Below, one piece after another: positions 1-9,203 of a stretch of 64,000 nt of DNA. The notes beneath the pieces were generated by a model. That model did not search any database, was not told the origin of the DNA, and was given only the letters and a program-made list of their open reading frames with translations. Each line of letters opens with the position of its first letter. Positions within the stretch are counted from its first letter, which is position 1. The DNA is from Paenibacillus qinlingensis (GTDB taxonomy: Bacteria > Bacillota > Bacilli > Paenibacillales > NBRC-103111), in NCBI RefSeq assembly GCF_013204845.1, contig NZ_JABMKY010000012.1, positions 159,531-223,530 of the forward strand, in the 5' to 3' direction. The translations under genes and the position numbers were made by a program.

Positions 1-717
1 GTAGCAATAATTATCGTCGCCCGGCATGAGGAAGTGCAGACAGCATTTCGAGCGGATCATAATCTTGTCCTCGTCAACTCCCGGTATATCTACGCAGCGA
101 AATGCACCCGTTAACGGGTTCGCCCTGCCCCCGAACACCCGGATGGCATCCGCCTCCTGTACTAAATAGCGGAAATTATCCTCGATGTACGCTTTCTCCG
201 AGGCAGTTTCAGCTGCTGTGCGCCATTCATCTCGATAATACATTAAATTATAAGAAATCGTTGCCCACAACGTTTTGTCATCGATCCCGCTCCAGTCCAC
301 GATTTGCTTCACAAAGGGAAAAGCATGATCCATAAATAGGTGGCGAGCATAACTTTCTCTTTCCACAGCATAAGGGCCACTTCCCGCCCAATTCTCCAGC
401 GAGTCTGGAAACAGCAGACGGTAGTACAGATGTTTGTTTTTGAGCGAAATCGCAACATTACTAGGAGCTACATTCAAACAACGTCCATAGCGTACCCAAG
501 CGTCCCATGCACCTGTAATGAAATGACTGTACCGCTTAACGAACAAAGAACTCGCTACTTTACGATTGGGGGCGCCAATTTGCTGAGCAAACTGTTCTAG
601 CAGCTCTGCGATCCCTTTCTCGTCGTCCAGCCTATATTCCCTGATAAGCTCTGAGCTCTCTGAGGAATCGAGTAGTAAATGATAGTGTTTAAGCGAAGTT
701 ACGATGTCGTTGCTCAT
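1..717 (-). CDS. FhuF-like siderophore-iron reductase, 3' end cut by window edge
   Basis: An open frame of 239 codons runs from an ATG at 717 to base 1 without a stop, so the C-terminus lies outside the window. GGAGG sits 10 nt before the ATG, 41 bp after the stop of asbF, so it reads as the last visible gene of the siderophore operon. The final visible residues hold a Cys-Cys pair (RSKCCLHFLMPG) and a further Cys 12 residues later, matching the CC-x(10-11)-C-x2-C [2Fe-2S] ligand pattern of FhuF; the last Cys would fall just past the edge. FhuF proteins reduce ferric siderophores in the cytoplasm to release iron. Position next to siderophore synthesis genes fits this. The spacing between the Cys pair and third Cys is 11 rather than the E. 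coli 10. Confidence 0.75.
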   Translation of the reverse strand, partial: MSNDIVTSLKHYHLLLDSSESSELIREYRLDDEKGIAELLEQFAQQIGAPNRKVASSLFVKRYSHFITGAWDAWVRYGRCLNVAPSNVAISLKNKHLYYRLLFPDSLENWAGSGPYAVERESYARHLFMDHAFPFVKQIVDWSGIDDKTLWATISYNLMYYRDEWRTAAETASEKAYIEDNFRYLVQEADAIRVFGGRANPLTGAFRCVDIPGVDEDKIMIRSKCCLHFLMPGDDNYCY

Positions 718-758
718 GTTCAGCCATCCTCCAGAATTATTCAATACCGACTTAGTCT

Positions 759-1610
759 CTACACCGAGTGTAATCGATTCAGCCGTTGATGCAGCCAGCC
801 GATCTCCTCTTTGAGCACACGCATAGGATCTGCGCCAAACCACTCCACAGACGCGAACTTACCGCTCTGACTAATTCGATCTATAATCGGGCGATAATTT
901 ACCGCTCCCTTTTCCAATGATACCATACCTTTACGACTGCCGTTCGCTGCATACACTTGATGAGGTTGGAACACGCTGCAGTGGGCCAGTGAACTCACAT
1001 TTTTCAGATGAAAATAGGCTACCCAAGGCGCCAGCAACTCGTAACTTTCTAATGGATCATCACCGGCTTCCCACATATGAAGAAAGTCCAAGTTCAACCT
1101 AACGGCTTCATGGTTAACCTCCATCATTAGTCTATAAGCAGCCCCCTTATGATCGGCCAACGTTCCAGGGTGTGTTTCCACAAGCAATTCGATGCCCTGA
1201 TTCATACACAGGTCTCCAAGAATTCGTAATTGACGGACCGTCTCTTCGAACTCCACCGTGTCTACCTCTCTGCTCCCACGCATGCCTGCAAAAGTACGAA
1301 TTTTGCTGGTTCCAAGCCAATCCGCGATAACTAGCAATTCCTTGCACTTGGCAATCGTATCTACGAAATTAACTTGAGTGCCCACATCCAGATAGTCGCT
1401 GATCATCGAAACAGTCAAACCAGCCCCCTCAAGATTTGCTTTCTCCGAGCCATCCCTTTCCTTATATAAGTGACCGGCATGAGCTCCCCATACCTCTAGC
1501 CCATCGAAGCCTTCCTTTCGGGCGAACTGGACCAGTTCCTCGAATGAAATCAACGTGTGACGAAAGGTAATGGTGCAGAGCGAGCATCGTAGTCTAGACA
1601 GTTCTGACAT
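759..1610 (-). CDS. asbF: 3-dehydroshikimate dehydratase, makes 3,4-dihydroxybenzoate
   Basis: Converts 3-dehydroshikimate to 3,4-dihydroxybenzoate, the catechol building block of petrobactin. The 283-residue TIM-barrel (AP endonuclease 2/xylose isomerase-like) carries strings I recognise from Bacillus AsbF: CSLCTITFRH at the N-terminus, MISDYLD, KIRTFAG, VETHPGTL, NLDFLHMW, HLKNVSS, ASVEWFG. The metal ligands of AsbF correspond here to E145, D175, H201 and E256. The frame is open upstream to 1655, but the ATG at 1610 overlaps the asbE stop (TGATG) and has a GGGGGG-containing ribosome site 9 nt upstream, so that start is chosen. Eleventh gene of the NIS operon. Specific isozyme identity is very likely because asbC, asbD and asbE are adjacent. 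Confidence 0.93.
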   Translation of the reverse strand: MSELSRLRCSLCTITFRHTLISFEELVQFARKEGFDGLEVWGAHAGHLYKERDGSEKANLEGAGLTVSMISDYLDVGTQVNFVDTIAKCKELLVIADWLGTSKIRTFAGMRGSREVDTVEFEETVRQLRILGDLCMNQGIELLVETHPGTLADHKGAAYRLMMEVNHEAVRLNLDFLHMWEAGDDPLESYELLAPWVAYFHLKNVSSLAHCSVFQPHQVYAANGSRKGMVSLEKGAVNYRPIIDRISQSGKFASVEWFGADPMRVLKEEIGWLHQRLNRLHSV

Positions 1611-2602
1611 CAAATAGTCCCCCCTTTCACATTTGCATACTGAGCCGCAGACCATAAGGTTAACTCACGTTCCAATTCAGCCTTAATGCCTCGTTCAATG
1701 GCTTCTGCCTTATCCAATGTTTCCAAAATGGAGGCAAGCTGCTTCGTACTTCCTGTAAGCGACATTTTAACAGCCTGGAATTGTAGAGTCGTAAAGGCTT
1801 GAACCAAATCACGGATTTGCTGCGCCCAGTACTCATAATTATCCCTAGGCAGTTGCAGTTCATCATGAAAAAACATCAGGGCATAGTCATACCCGTATTT
1901 GCGTATCACAATGACATAGAGATGCTTAAGGGCATCTCCTAGAGAGGCAATCTTGGCCGAGTCCTCTGTTAGCCCTGCGACAAGCGTCCGAAGTCCAGTA
2001 ACCAACTCATTCTTATCGAGATGAAAGGCATCATAAAAGAAAGCGACGACTTTCTCCGGCGTTGGCGGTTGAATGGCCAGAGCATCCATATAAAATCCGT
2101 CAGGGTAAGCATTTTGAACAAAAGCTTGAAGCAACTGCTCGCGGCTAACAGTCCCCTCCCATTTCATATCCGCATCCAGCATGAACCATTCATCTTCACG
2201 TTCGGTTGCCGAAACAATCACATAATGAGGGAACGGATTCATGTTAAACTTATTTTCCCGTTCTGGCATCAGGGACATGTCAATTTGAACAACGACGTGG
2301 CGATGACGAGGTGCTTGCTCAACAAGCTCGACTAGTTTGGCCGCATTCGTTGCCGTATCTTGAAGAGAGTCGTGCCATTGCACGGCCTGAATACCAAACA
2401 AACGTTCGTACCACTCCATTAATCGCGTAGGTTTAAATGAGTCTGAATAATAGGATAAGCCCGATTCATGCCATCCAAACTGCTCTTCCCATACGTTGAA
2501 ATAAAAAGGGCGATAATCGACGTTGCTATGTCTTTTGACCACTTCGCACATGCAGCTGAGCACACAATGAACCTTGATGCGTTGATCTTTCCAACCGAAC
2601 AT
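1610..2602 (-). CDS. asbE: AsbE-like 3,4-dihydroxybenzoyl transferase
   Basis: In petrobactin assembly AsbE takes 3,4-dihydroxybenzoate from the AsbD carrier protein and forms an amide with a polyamine amine. The 330-residue product begins MFGWKDQRIKVHCVLSC and contains the AsbE-like segment DYRPFYFNVWEEQF. It has no membrane segment and no other domain I recognise. An in-frame ATG at 2623 overlaps the asbD stop (ATGA), but the ATG at 2602 has a perfect AAGGAAGGAGG site 7 nt upstream, so the shorter form is preferred. Assignment rests mainly on its place between asbD and asbF. Its amine acceptor may differ here: the operon makes 1,3-diaminopropane rather than spermidine (inference). Confidence 0.85.
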   Translation of the reverse strand: MFGWKDQRIKVHCVLSCMCEVVKRHSNVDYRPFYFNVWEEQFGWHESGLSYYSDSFKPTRLMEWYERLFGIQAVQWHDSLQDTATNAAKLVELVEQAPRHRHVVVQIDMSLMPERENKFNMNPFPHYVIVSATEREDEWFMLDADMKWEGTVSREQLLQAFVQNAYPDGFYMDALAIQPPTPEKVVAFFYDAFHLDKNELVTGLRTLVAGLTEDSAKIASLGDALKHLYVIVIRKYGYDYALMFFHDELQLPRDNYEYWAQQIRDLVQAFTTLQFQAVKMSLTGSTKQLASILETLDKAEAIERGIKAELERELTLWSAAQYANVKGGTI

Positions 2603-2619
2603 GACCGTGCCTCCTTCCT

Positions 2620-2898
2620 TCACTTCCCTAGTTCCTCAGCTATACCGACTGGAGTCAATCTATCCATGAAATCAAGCAGCGTTCCTACGGTGCCAAACAC
2701 TCGCGGATCGACTTCTTCCTCCGGAATGCTTAGGCAAAATTCAACCTCAATCCAGACCAGCAGCTGCATCATCATGACAGAATCGATGCGAAGATCCTCG
2801 TTCAATCTGTGCGATTCTTCTAGGATAGGCAGCTGTGTCAGCAGCAACTTGGTTGACATAATGGTGTGCAGCTTTTCAATACGTTGTCCCCTTGTCAT
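2620..2898 (-). CDS. asbD: aryl carrier protein for 3,4-dihydroxybenzoate (AsbD-like)
   Basis: Small 92-residue carrier protein. The phosphopantetheine attachment site is visible as LRIDSVMMMQLL with Ser40, preceded by a helix rich in Leu and followed by acidic helices (VEFCLSIPEEEVD), typical of the ACP/PCP fold. It would be loaded with 3,4-dihydroxybenzoyl-AMP by AsbC and unloaded by AsbE. Its ATG overlaps the asbC stop as TAATG, and its own stop overlaps a possible asbE start, so translation is tightly coupled. No phosphopantetheinyl transferase is present in the window; one must act from elsewhere. Confidence 0.88.
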   Translation of the reverse strand: MTRGQRIEKLHTIMSTKLLLTQLPILEESHRLNEDLRIDSVMMMQLLVWIEVEFCLSIPEEEVDPRVFGTVGTLLDFMDRLTPVGIAEELGK

Positions 2899-4172
2899 TA
2901 GCTTAATTCTGCCTCCTCTAGCAATTTACGACTAATTTTCCCTGTTGCATTTCGTGGGAGCTTCGTCACGCATACAACTTTGGATGGCACTTTGTAGGGA
3001 GGCAATTTCTGAATACACCACTCTCGGATGGTTTCCGACTTTATCTCAGGATCTGCCACGACCATGCAGCAAACAATTTCTCCCATGACGGGGTGGCTGC
3101 CACGGTAGACGACACACTCCCCAATACCTGGCAACTGGGAGATTACGTTCTCTACTTCAAGGGGGTATACTTTTAAGCCCGATACGTTGATCACGTCGTC
3201 AGCTCTAGATAAAAGATGTAACACTTCTTGATCTTGATAGGCAAGATCACCGGTATAGATCACCTGATTCTGAATAGCAATGACTAACTCCTTTGGCACA
3301 TCGGGTGATGATCCTGTTTCCACAAGTTGAATGTGCCCTAGCAGCTTGCCAATATCTGCACTGTGGCGAAGAGAACGATTCATACTAATACATCCAGCTT
3401 CCGAGCAGCCATACTGCTGAAGTAAGCCACCAAACGCCATTGGAGTCAGCCTATCAATCAAACCTTGGGGCATCGGAGCGCCAGAACTCATGAATTGGTA
3501 AAAACGAATATCCGACGGAAACGAAGTCAGAACATGCAGCGTCATAGGGACGCCATAAACGATATGTTTCGGTGTGTCCCGCAGCAGAGCGAGCGTCAGC
3601 TTAGGATTGGTATAAGCGGCTACATGAGGTACAACTTGACGCTCCATAGCGGAAAGCACACCACTGATAAGGCCGTAAGAATGACTCACGGGGGAAATTA
3701 CGATCGGTGTGATCGAACTATCCAATTCAATTGCTGCATTATATGCGGTAATTTCAACCTCAATAGCCGACCAGCTTCTGCTAATCAATTTTGGCTTGCC
3801 TGTTGTGCCCGAACTGAACATACAGATGGAAGGCTCCTGCACGGGGACGATATCTGCTTCACTTTGAGGAATAGGCAGGTACCCGTCCTCCACGGATTGG
3901 TACACAAGACCGATGCAACCAGCTTCTTGGCTGAGCGTCTTCGCCGTTTCTAGCGGTGTCTCTCCGTGAAGCAGCAGTGCTGATACACCTAACTCCTTCA
4001 GATAAAGCACAAGCGGAATCAACTCTGCAGCATTCGCGATGCATAGTCCAATCCTTTTACCCGATTTCCAAGCTTCCCGTGTGTGTGGTAAAAGTCCCCA
4101 TGCTTTCCAGCGAGCCTCTAGATCATCCCGGCCGAAATACGTTTGATTATAGGCAAACAATTTCTTATTCAA
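2898..4172 (-). CDS. asbC: 3,4-dihydroxybenzoate-AMP ligase (AsbC-like)
   Basis: ANL-superfamily adenylating enzyme, 424 residues, about 80-100 shorter than typical acyl-CoA ligases but similar to AsbC. The phosphate-binding loop SSGTTGKPK is at residues 120-128. Further core motifs follow: YTGDLAYQ, the hinge RADDVINVSGLKVYPLEVE, and NATGKISRKLL near the C-terminus, which supplies the catalytic Lys. It should activate 3,4-dihydroxybenzoate and load AsbD. The start is TTG at 4172: it overlaps the stop of the preceding synthetase gene (TTGA) and has AGAGGAGA 9 nt upstream; no nearby ATG fits. Aryl substrate specificity is inferred from context, not from pocket residues. Confidence 0.87.
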   Translation of the reverse strand: MNKKLFAYNQTYFGRDDLEARWKAWGLLPHTREAWKSGKRIGLCIANAAELIPLVLYLKELGVSALLLHGETPLETAKTLSQEAGCIGLVYQSVEDGYLPIPQSEADIVPVQEPSICMFSSGTTGKPKLISRSWSAIEVEITAYNAAIELDSSITPIVISPVSHSYGLISGVLSAMERQVVPHVAAYTNPKLTLALLRDTPKHIVYGVPMTLHVLTSFPSDIRFYQFMSSGAPMPQGLIDRLTPMAFGGLLQQYGCSEAGCISMNRSLRHSADIGKLLGHIQLVETGSSPDVPKELVIAIQNQVIYTGDLAYQDQEVLHLLSRADDVINVSGLKVYPLEVENVISQLPGIGECVVYRGSHPVMGEIVCCMVVADPEIKSETIREWCIQKLPPYKVPSKVVCVTKLPRNATGKISRKLLEEAELS

Positions 4173-6019
4173 AGACGAATCTCCTCTCTGTTTGTACGGT
4201 ACGAATTGGGAAGGAAGGCAGACAATGGATTCGGCACTTCATGCGACAACCCTTTGGTTTGCAGGGCAAGCCGCTTATGCGTTAACTGCTCGACACGCGT
4301 TGTCGGGGCAAATAAATCCAACGTGTCAAAGCGCTCCTGGAGATGCGCATCTCGTTCGATATGGCGATGAATGCAAGCAGCCGTCATTTGCCAGAACTGC
4401 CCCTCATCAAAGCCGTAACGATCGTGCAGCATCATCGCCAGCTCCCCCAAATTAACAAAGAATAACGCACCTAGGGTCAAATAACGCAACGGTGCTATAT
4501 CCTCCACTTCGAAGTTCGCCCGTTCCTCCTTCAACGCATATCGTTCATGAACTAGTGTTAAATCTGGACACAACTCTGGTCTGCTCAGGAAGGAGCGATT
4601 ATACAGGACATCCTCATGGAAATCCTTTAATGCCAATCGCTCAGGCAAGCCGTCTCGATGCACCATCACCATATTTTGCGCATGTGATTCTGTCGCCACG
4701 CCATGAACAGCAGCCAAATGGAGAACAGGCAGCACACACCGCTCAAGCAGTCGGTTCAACCAAGCCTCGATACCATAAGTTTGCAGCCAAGGCTGGATGA
4801 AAGGAGTCCCGTCCCGTTCCAACGTGCAAAGTGCATAGAAAGGGACGGATTCCTCGCCAGCTCGTAAATACCCGTGCAAGCTTTCTCGCCAAATGCAGCC
4901 GATAGCTGCGTACAATGGGGATGGCGTGCTCCCTTGTGGGTCATACGAAAGGGCAGCAATTTCCCGCAGTAAAATAAGCTTCGCTTCATCCTTTAAATAA
5001 GGATCTTCGTCTACCAATGTTTGCAGCCAGGACGATAAGACTGGCGCCGTAACCGTATAGTGCGGGAGCAATTGACGGGAACTTGATGTATTCAGTAAAT
5101 TCATGGAAAGTTTGACATATGTTTTCTGCGGTGCTGTTCGGTTAGATAGCGTTCGAATAGACTGCTGAGCGCGATACACGTCCTTCGAAGGCGATAGCAG
5201 CATCATGCGCTTCTTGTTAAGCTCTTCTGCATAAGCAGGTGCTATAATCCGGCGCCACTGCCAGGGATGTACGGGCACGAACGCATACCCCCCAGGGTCC
5301 CAACCTTCACTTTGCAGGAATTCGCGAAAAGACTCCACTTCTTCATTTCCCAACTCTTCACGCAGTATGCCGTCAAATGTAAGATGGGGCAGTACAGCGA
5401 TCCGACTCTCCACTTTGCTTACTGCTAGCCATAAAGGCTTCACATCTTGAGCAAATTCAGGACCATACGTGAGATGATCCCCGTAGTCGAACCCGATCCG
5501 AGACTTATAACTTGGGTGATAACGATGTCCATCCATCACGGCCGATTCCAGCTCTTCACCGCTCAGTTGATGCAGATTGGTATCTCCCAGCATACGAACA
5601 TACTGCGCCATCGTATCTTTGAGGAGCGTGTGTTCCAGTTCTTCTGTGAACGAGCCCAACTTGTTACGATCCGTCCCCGACACATTCAGAACTTCCTGAA
5701 TAAATAATCGCAGCGAGAACGCCTCTGCCTCACCATCGCTTCCAAGTCGAATAAGCGGAGTGTCTTCCTGCAATCGAATGCGGCCAAATGTCAGCTTTCG
5801 TTTCCCTAGACACCAGTATGTAACCGCCCGACCTTCGGTATCCTGACCCTGCAGACCGAATCGTGTAGCATCTCCAGCTGGTTCCGAAAGCGGTACGACG
5901 ATTTCTTCATAAATGACCGATTCCACCAATTGTCGAAAAATTCTTCTACGCACTTGTACGCAGCTCTCGGATTTCAGAGCTTCAAGCGCTATGAGGTCTT
6001 GCTGCCATGTACTTGCCAT
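4169..6019 (-). CDS. NIS siderophore synthetase, IucC/AsbB type
   Basis: IucA/IucC-family ATP-dependent synthetase, 616 residues, full length. Family signatures include HPWQWRRII, SIRTLSNRTAPQKTYVKLS, and the metal/ATP region ESHAQNMVMVHRDG followed by LKDFHED, with the FhuF-like C-terminal domain after it. The SIRTLSNRT-type central motif resembles type C enzymes (IucC, AsbB), which add the second amine to a citryl monoamide. ATG at 6019 is preceded by GAAGGAGG 7 nt upstream and lies 31 bp inside the end of the exporter gene. It would complete the citrate backbone with the second arm. Type assignment by eye; the substrate (hydroxamate or catecholate amine) is unknown. Confidence 0.88.
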   Translation of the reverse strand: MASTWQQDLIALEALKSESCVQVRRRIFRQLVESVIYEEIVVPLSEPAGDATRFGLQGQDTEGRAVTYWCLGKRKLTFGRIRLQEDTPLIRLGSDGEAEAFSLRLFIQEVLNVSGTDRNKLGSFTEELEHTLLKDTMAQYVRMLGDTNLHQLSGEELESAVMDGHRYHPSYKSRIGFDYGDHLTYGPEFAQDVKPLWLAVSKVESRIAVLPHLTFDGILREELGNEEVESFREFLQSEGWDPGGYAFVPVHPWQWRRIIAPAYAEELNKKRMMLLSPSKDVYRAQQSIRTLSNRTAPQKTYVKLSMNLLNTSSSRQLLPHYTVTAPVLSSWLQTLVDEDPYLKDEAKLILLREIAALSYDPQGSTPSPLYAAIGCIWRESLHGYLRAGEESVPFYALCTLERDGTPFIQPWLQTYGIEAWLNRLLERCVLPVLHLAAVHGVATESHAQNMVMVHRDGLPERLALKDFHEDVLYNRSFLSRPELCPDLTLVHERYALKEERANFEVEDIAPLRYLTLGALFFVNLGELAMMLHDRYGFDEGQFWQMTAACIHRHIERDAHLQERFDTLDLFAPTTRVEQLTHKRLALQTKGLSHEVPNPLSAFLPNSYRTNREEIRL

Positions 6020-7239
6020 GTGGTTGCCTCCTTCGGTGTGCTATAGATATTGGACCATTTAAACAGCATGCCATTCACAACACACAGCAAAGCGGCTGCC
6101 AATAGCGGCGCATTCAATCCAACTTGGATTGACAGAAACGATGAAATTAGCGGTGATAATAACTCTCCTGCAGTCTGAAAAGATACCATGACACTGAAAG
6201 CTATTGCCGCTGATGCTCCTTGTTCCCGCTGGAACAAAATGACATCAAGCACGGCCATTGTGATAGCTAGAAACATACCATACAGCATACGGCCTGCAAT
6301 CAATCCGCCTATACTCTCCGTCATTCCTTGTGTAATCAAGCCGATAGCCATGGCTCCAACGCCAACCATATACGCGATGGGCAGCCTCCCTGGTTTGGCT
6401 ATACTGCGAAGAAACGGCAGTAGAATGAGCGCACAGACATGAGGGAGAAGAAACAGCATACCCGCTAGTTCTATGGATAAGCCAAAATCCTTTTCCACAT
6501 ATGGGGTAAAAAAGGGTCTGACAACTTGATTCGCGATCGTTAATGTAAGAAACAATAGTCCCAGCATCACAATCGTTCGATCATGGAGCAAGTTGCGTAA
6601 CACCCCTTTTGAACCTCCAGATTTACGTCGATCTTCCTTCTTTGCAGCACTATTCCATCCCCAAAGAACCACAACGCATACGCACAATTGAATGACATCG
6701 GCAGCTGCTGCCCCATAAAACAACGTTAGTGGATGTTCCATCTGAAGCATATGAGCACCCACCAACGCAGCGATCAGAACCGCTGTATGATGAACGGCAT
6801 GAAACTTTGCCGCAGATCCCGCTTGAGCTCCTTTATCGCTAAGTTCCATAATAATTGGATAAATCAACATATAACTGCTTTTAAAAATGAGCAAACAAAT
6901 CGTCAGAATGAGGAATTCTGTCGCACTATCCGCCTGCGCCAGCAACGCTGTCGATACGGCCGTTCCTGCCTGACCGATGAGCAGCAGCCGCTTAGCTTCC
7001 CATTTGCGGGTCAGCCAGCCCCATAATGGCGAGAAGAGAACGACTGTTAGCCGGCAGACAAACAAATATAAACCCGTGTAACTGTAGTCCTCGATTCCGA
7101 AAACCTGGTGGAAAAACTGCGGATAATAAGGTGATAGCAGCACTTCTGTAAACAGTCCTAGAAACATGCAGCCAAGAAGGGCAGCCTGCATGCCTGTTCG
7201 CGATCTACGACTGAGCGCTTGTGGACTCAGTATCTTCAT
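5989..7239 (-). CDS. MFS siderophore exporter
   Basis: A 416-residue major facilitator with about 12 hydrophobic segments, beginning MKILSPQALSRRSRTGMQAAL and with the loop motif WGWLTRKWEAKRLLLIGQAG between helices 2 and 3 (MFS motif A position). Located in the middle of the siderophore operon, it most likely exports the finished siderophore through the cytoplasmic membrane, as seen for several NIS clusters. Its ATG overlaps the hydroxylase stop (ATGA), and its 3' end overlaps the next synthetase by 31 bp. Substrate is inferred from context only. Confidence 0.85.
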   Translation of the reverse strand: MKILSPQALSRRSRTGMQAALLGCMFLGLFTEVLLSPYYPQFFHQVFGIEDYSYTGLYLFVCRLTVVLFSPLWGWLTRKWEAKRLLLIGQAGTAVSTALLAQADSATEFLILTICLLIFKSSYMLIYPIIMELSDKGAQAGSAAKFHAVHHTAVLIAALVGAHMLQMEHPLTLFYGAAAADVIQLCVCVVVLWGWNSAAKKEDRRKSGGSKGVLRNLLHDRTIVMLGLLFLTLTIANQVVRPFFTPYVEKDFGLSIELAGMLFLLPHVCALILLPFLRSIAKPGRLPIAYMVGVGAMAIGLITQGMTESIGGLIAGRMLYGMFLAITMAVLDVILFQREQGASAAIAFSVMVSFQTAGELLSPLISSFLSIQVGLNAPLLAAALLCVVNGMLFKWSNIYSTPKEATTWQVHGSKTS

Positions 7240-8579
7240 CGGTTAACCCCGAATTGTTGAAATACATTTCTACTCCTAATCGGATAAACCTCACGCTGGG
7301 TTAACTGCTTAATGATCACGCTATTCCGGTGAGCGCCTAGACCAAGATCAGGTGCACCGACACCATGCGTATGGAGTTCCCCATTTTGAATAAAAATCTG
7401 GTTCTCCCCGCCGGCTCGCAACTTCAGTGAATAATTCTCAGCGATGTCCAAGCGTCCTTTCGCGTCTCGATAAATAAAGGGCTCCAATGGACTTAAGCAA
7501 GCCGGTTCGGCATGCTCGTAGCCCGTCGCCAGTATGACGATCTCGCTGGTATGCTCAAATGCAGCATCCTGCTGCAATTGTCGGCAATGCAGTTGGAAGC
7601 CATTATTGCCTCGGTCTGAAGTCGGAAGCAGCCCCTCCACTTCGGTTAGGGACAACAGTCTAACACCTGGCCCTTCCTGCCCGCCGACTCCGGCCTCGTA
7701 CAATGTATCGTATATATCTGCAATGGTGTACGCGCTAATCCCTTTATACAGTAAGCCCTGCCCTGCCCTGATGCTATCCTTGCGTTCGGGAGCAAGATCA
7801 TAGAAGTACTTCGTATATTCAGGAGAAAAATGTTCAAGCCCGAGCTTGGAATACTCCATCGGGAAGAAGCCTGATGAACGTGTAAACCAATCCAAGCGAT
7901 ACCCATTTTCACTCTGTGCTCTTAGCAAATCCAACACAACTTCGGCCGCACTTTGTCCAGAACCCACGACCGTGATCGACTGCGCTTTCAAGCATCGTTC
8001 CCGATTCGTTAAATAATCGGCTGAGTGAAAAACATTCGGCCCGCTTACGTGCTGAAACCGTTTCGGAATATGTGGTCTGCTCCCAACACCTAGTACCAAG
8101 TTACGGGCAACATAGGTTTTTGTTTGCTCTGTCTGAAGCTCTTTCGCCTCCACGACAAAATGGGAACTCGATTCCCCTTCTTCCAAATGGATTCCGCTCA
8201 CTTCGTAGCCAAAACGGCAGGAGGCTAATCGCTCTGCCGCCCATTTGCAATAATGGTTATATTCCTTACGAGGAATTTGGAACTTCTCTAGAAAGTAAAA
8301 GTGATACAATCTGCCATGCTCATGCAAATAATTTAGAAAGCTGAGCGGATGTGTCGGATCAGCCATCGTCACCAAGTCCGCGAAGAAAGGAACTTGCAGT
8401 GTCGTCCCCTCAATTAACATACCTGGATGCCAATCGAACTGTGGCTTTCGTTCCAAGAATTGCGCCTTCAACTCGGGCACGCGCGTAAGCAGCGCAGCAA
8501 GACCGAGATTGAAAGGACCGACTCCGACGCCCAGCACATCCCATTCATCTGAATGATTCGGAACAACTTGCCTAGCCAA
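7236..8579 (-). CDS. siderophore amine N-hydroxylase (IucD/RhbE-like)
   Basis: Flavin N-monooxygenase of the lysine/ornithine hydroxylase family, 447 residues. The FAD loop VGVGPFNLGLA is near residues 18-28, the substrate region PFFADLVTMADPTHPLSFLN follows, the NADPH loop VVGSGQSAAEVVLDLL is near 203, and the family motif ILATGYEHAEP lies near 350. Because the operon makes 1,3-diaminopropane, this compound or its N-acyl form is the likely substrate rather than lysine. The start is TTG at 8579, with GGGAG 7 nt upstream; it overlaps the acyltransferase gene by 8 bp. Family assignment is firm; the substrate is inferred. Confidence 0.9.
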   Translation of the reverse strand: MARQVVPNHSDEWDVLGVGVGPFNLGLAALLTRVPELKAQFLERKPQFDWHPGMLIEGTTLQVPFFADLVTMADPTHPLSFLNYLHEHGRLYHFYFLEKFQIPRKEYNHYCKWAAERLASCRFGYEVSGIHLEEGESSSHFVVEAKELQTEQTKTYVARNLVLGVGSRPHIPKRFQHVSGPNVFHSADYLTNRERCLKAQSITVVGSGQSAAEVVLDLLRAQSENGYRLDWFTRSSGFFPMEYSKLGLEHFSPEYTKYFYDLAPERKDSIRAGQGLLYKGISAYTIADIYDTLYEAGVGGQEGPGVRLLSLTEVEGLLPTSDRGNNGFQLHCRQLQQDAAFEHTSEIVILATGYEHAEPACLSPLEPFIYRDAKGRLDIAENYSLKLRAGGENQIFIQNGELHTHGVGAPDLGLGAHRNSVIIKQLTQREVYPIRSRNVFQQFGVNR

Positions 8580-9198
8580 TAGGAATCTCCCTCGTTTCTC
8601 TATCTATCACTTCAAAAGCTTCTCGCTCACACAGCATCAACGCTGCCTTCTTATCCGGAAGCTGCACTTCCTGCTCAAAACGGAAGCCGCATTTTTCGAA
8701 AATATGATGCATCTTCGCATTGCGAATGTCTGGCTCGGCCACGACTCGCTTGGTATCTGAATGCATAAACTGCACACGTATGAGAGCTTTCAACAACGGA
8801 AATGCATAACCCTTACCAAGATAGCTTGGCGGACCAATCAGCAGATGTACCCCTTGATCATCCGGAGCTGCCTCATAATAGGGTTCAATGACATCAGACT
8901 CCACCCAATAGGATTCAAAATAACTCATCGGCTCCCCATCCAGCTCCCCGATGCAAAGTGTCTGATGCGGATCTGCCAAGAAACGCTCCAAGTGGCTACG
9001 ATAGGCATCCAGAGAAATGTTCAGTTGCCAGAAGGGAACGACATGCGGCTCCTGCTGCCAACTATGCAGCATCAACAAATCGCGCTCCAGGTCGACCGGA
9101 CGAAACGAAATCGTCCTGCCAATCGTTGGATCTTCGTAGGTTACCAGAGCAGATTCTTCAAAAATCTGTTTTAAATTGCGATTCATATGACCCGACAC
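8572..9198 (-). CDS. GNAT siderophore N-acyltransferase (IucB/RhbD-like)
   Basis: GNAT-fold enzyme of 208 residues. It carries the IucB/RhbD/MbtK-type motifs HSWQQEPHVVPFW near the N-terminus and the acyl-CoA loop IGPPSYLGKGYAFPLLKAL, then the conserved PDIRNAKMHHIFEKCGF. It should acetylate (or otherwise acylate) the hydroxylated amine to yield a hydroxamate. GTG at 9198 is chosen because GGAGGTG lies 10 nt upstream; the first ATG (9186) would be 22 nt away from it. It sits 5 bp after the iucA-like stop, within the operon. Acetyl as the donor group is by analogy with schizokinen and aerobactin. Confidence 0.87.
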   Translation of the reverse strand: MSGHMNRNLKQIFEESALVTYEDPTIGRTISFRPVDLERDLLMLHSWQQEPHVVPFWQLNISLDAYRSHLERFLADPHQTLCIGELDGEPMSYFESYWVESDVIEPYYEAAPDDQGVHLLIGPPSYLGKGYAFPLLKALIRVQFMHSDTKRVVAEPDIRNAKMHHIFEKCGFRFEQEVQLPDKKAALMLCEREAFEVIDRETREIPIG

Positions 9199-9203
9199 TT
9201 TCG

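Noticed and set aside
102..600. Rightward frames at the left edge
   Set aside because: They are shadows of the leftward FhuF-like gene, which has a clear ribosome site and family motif.
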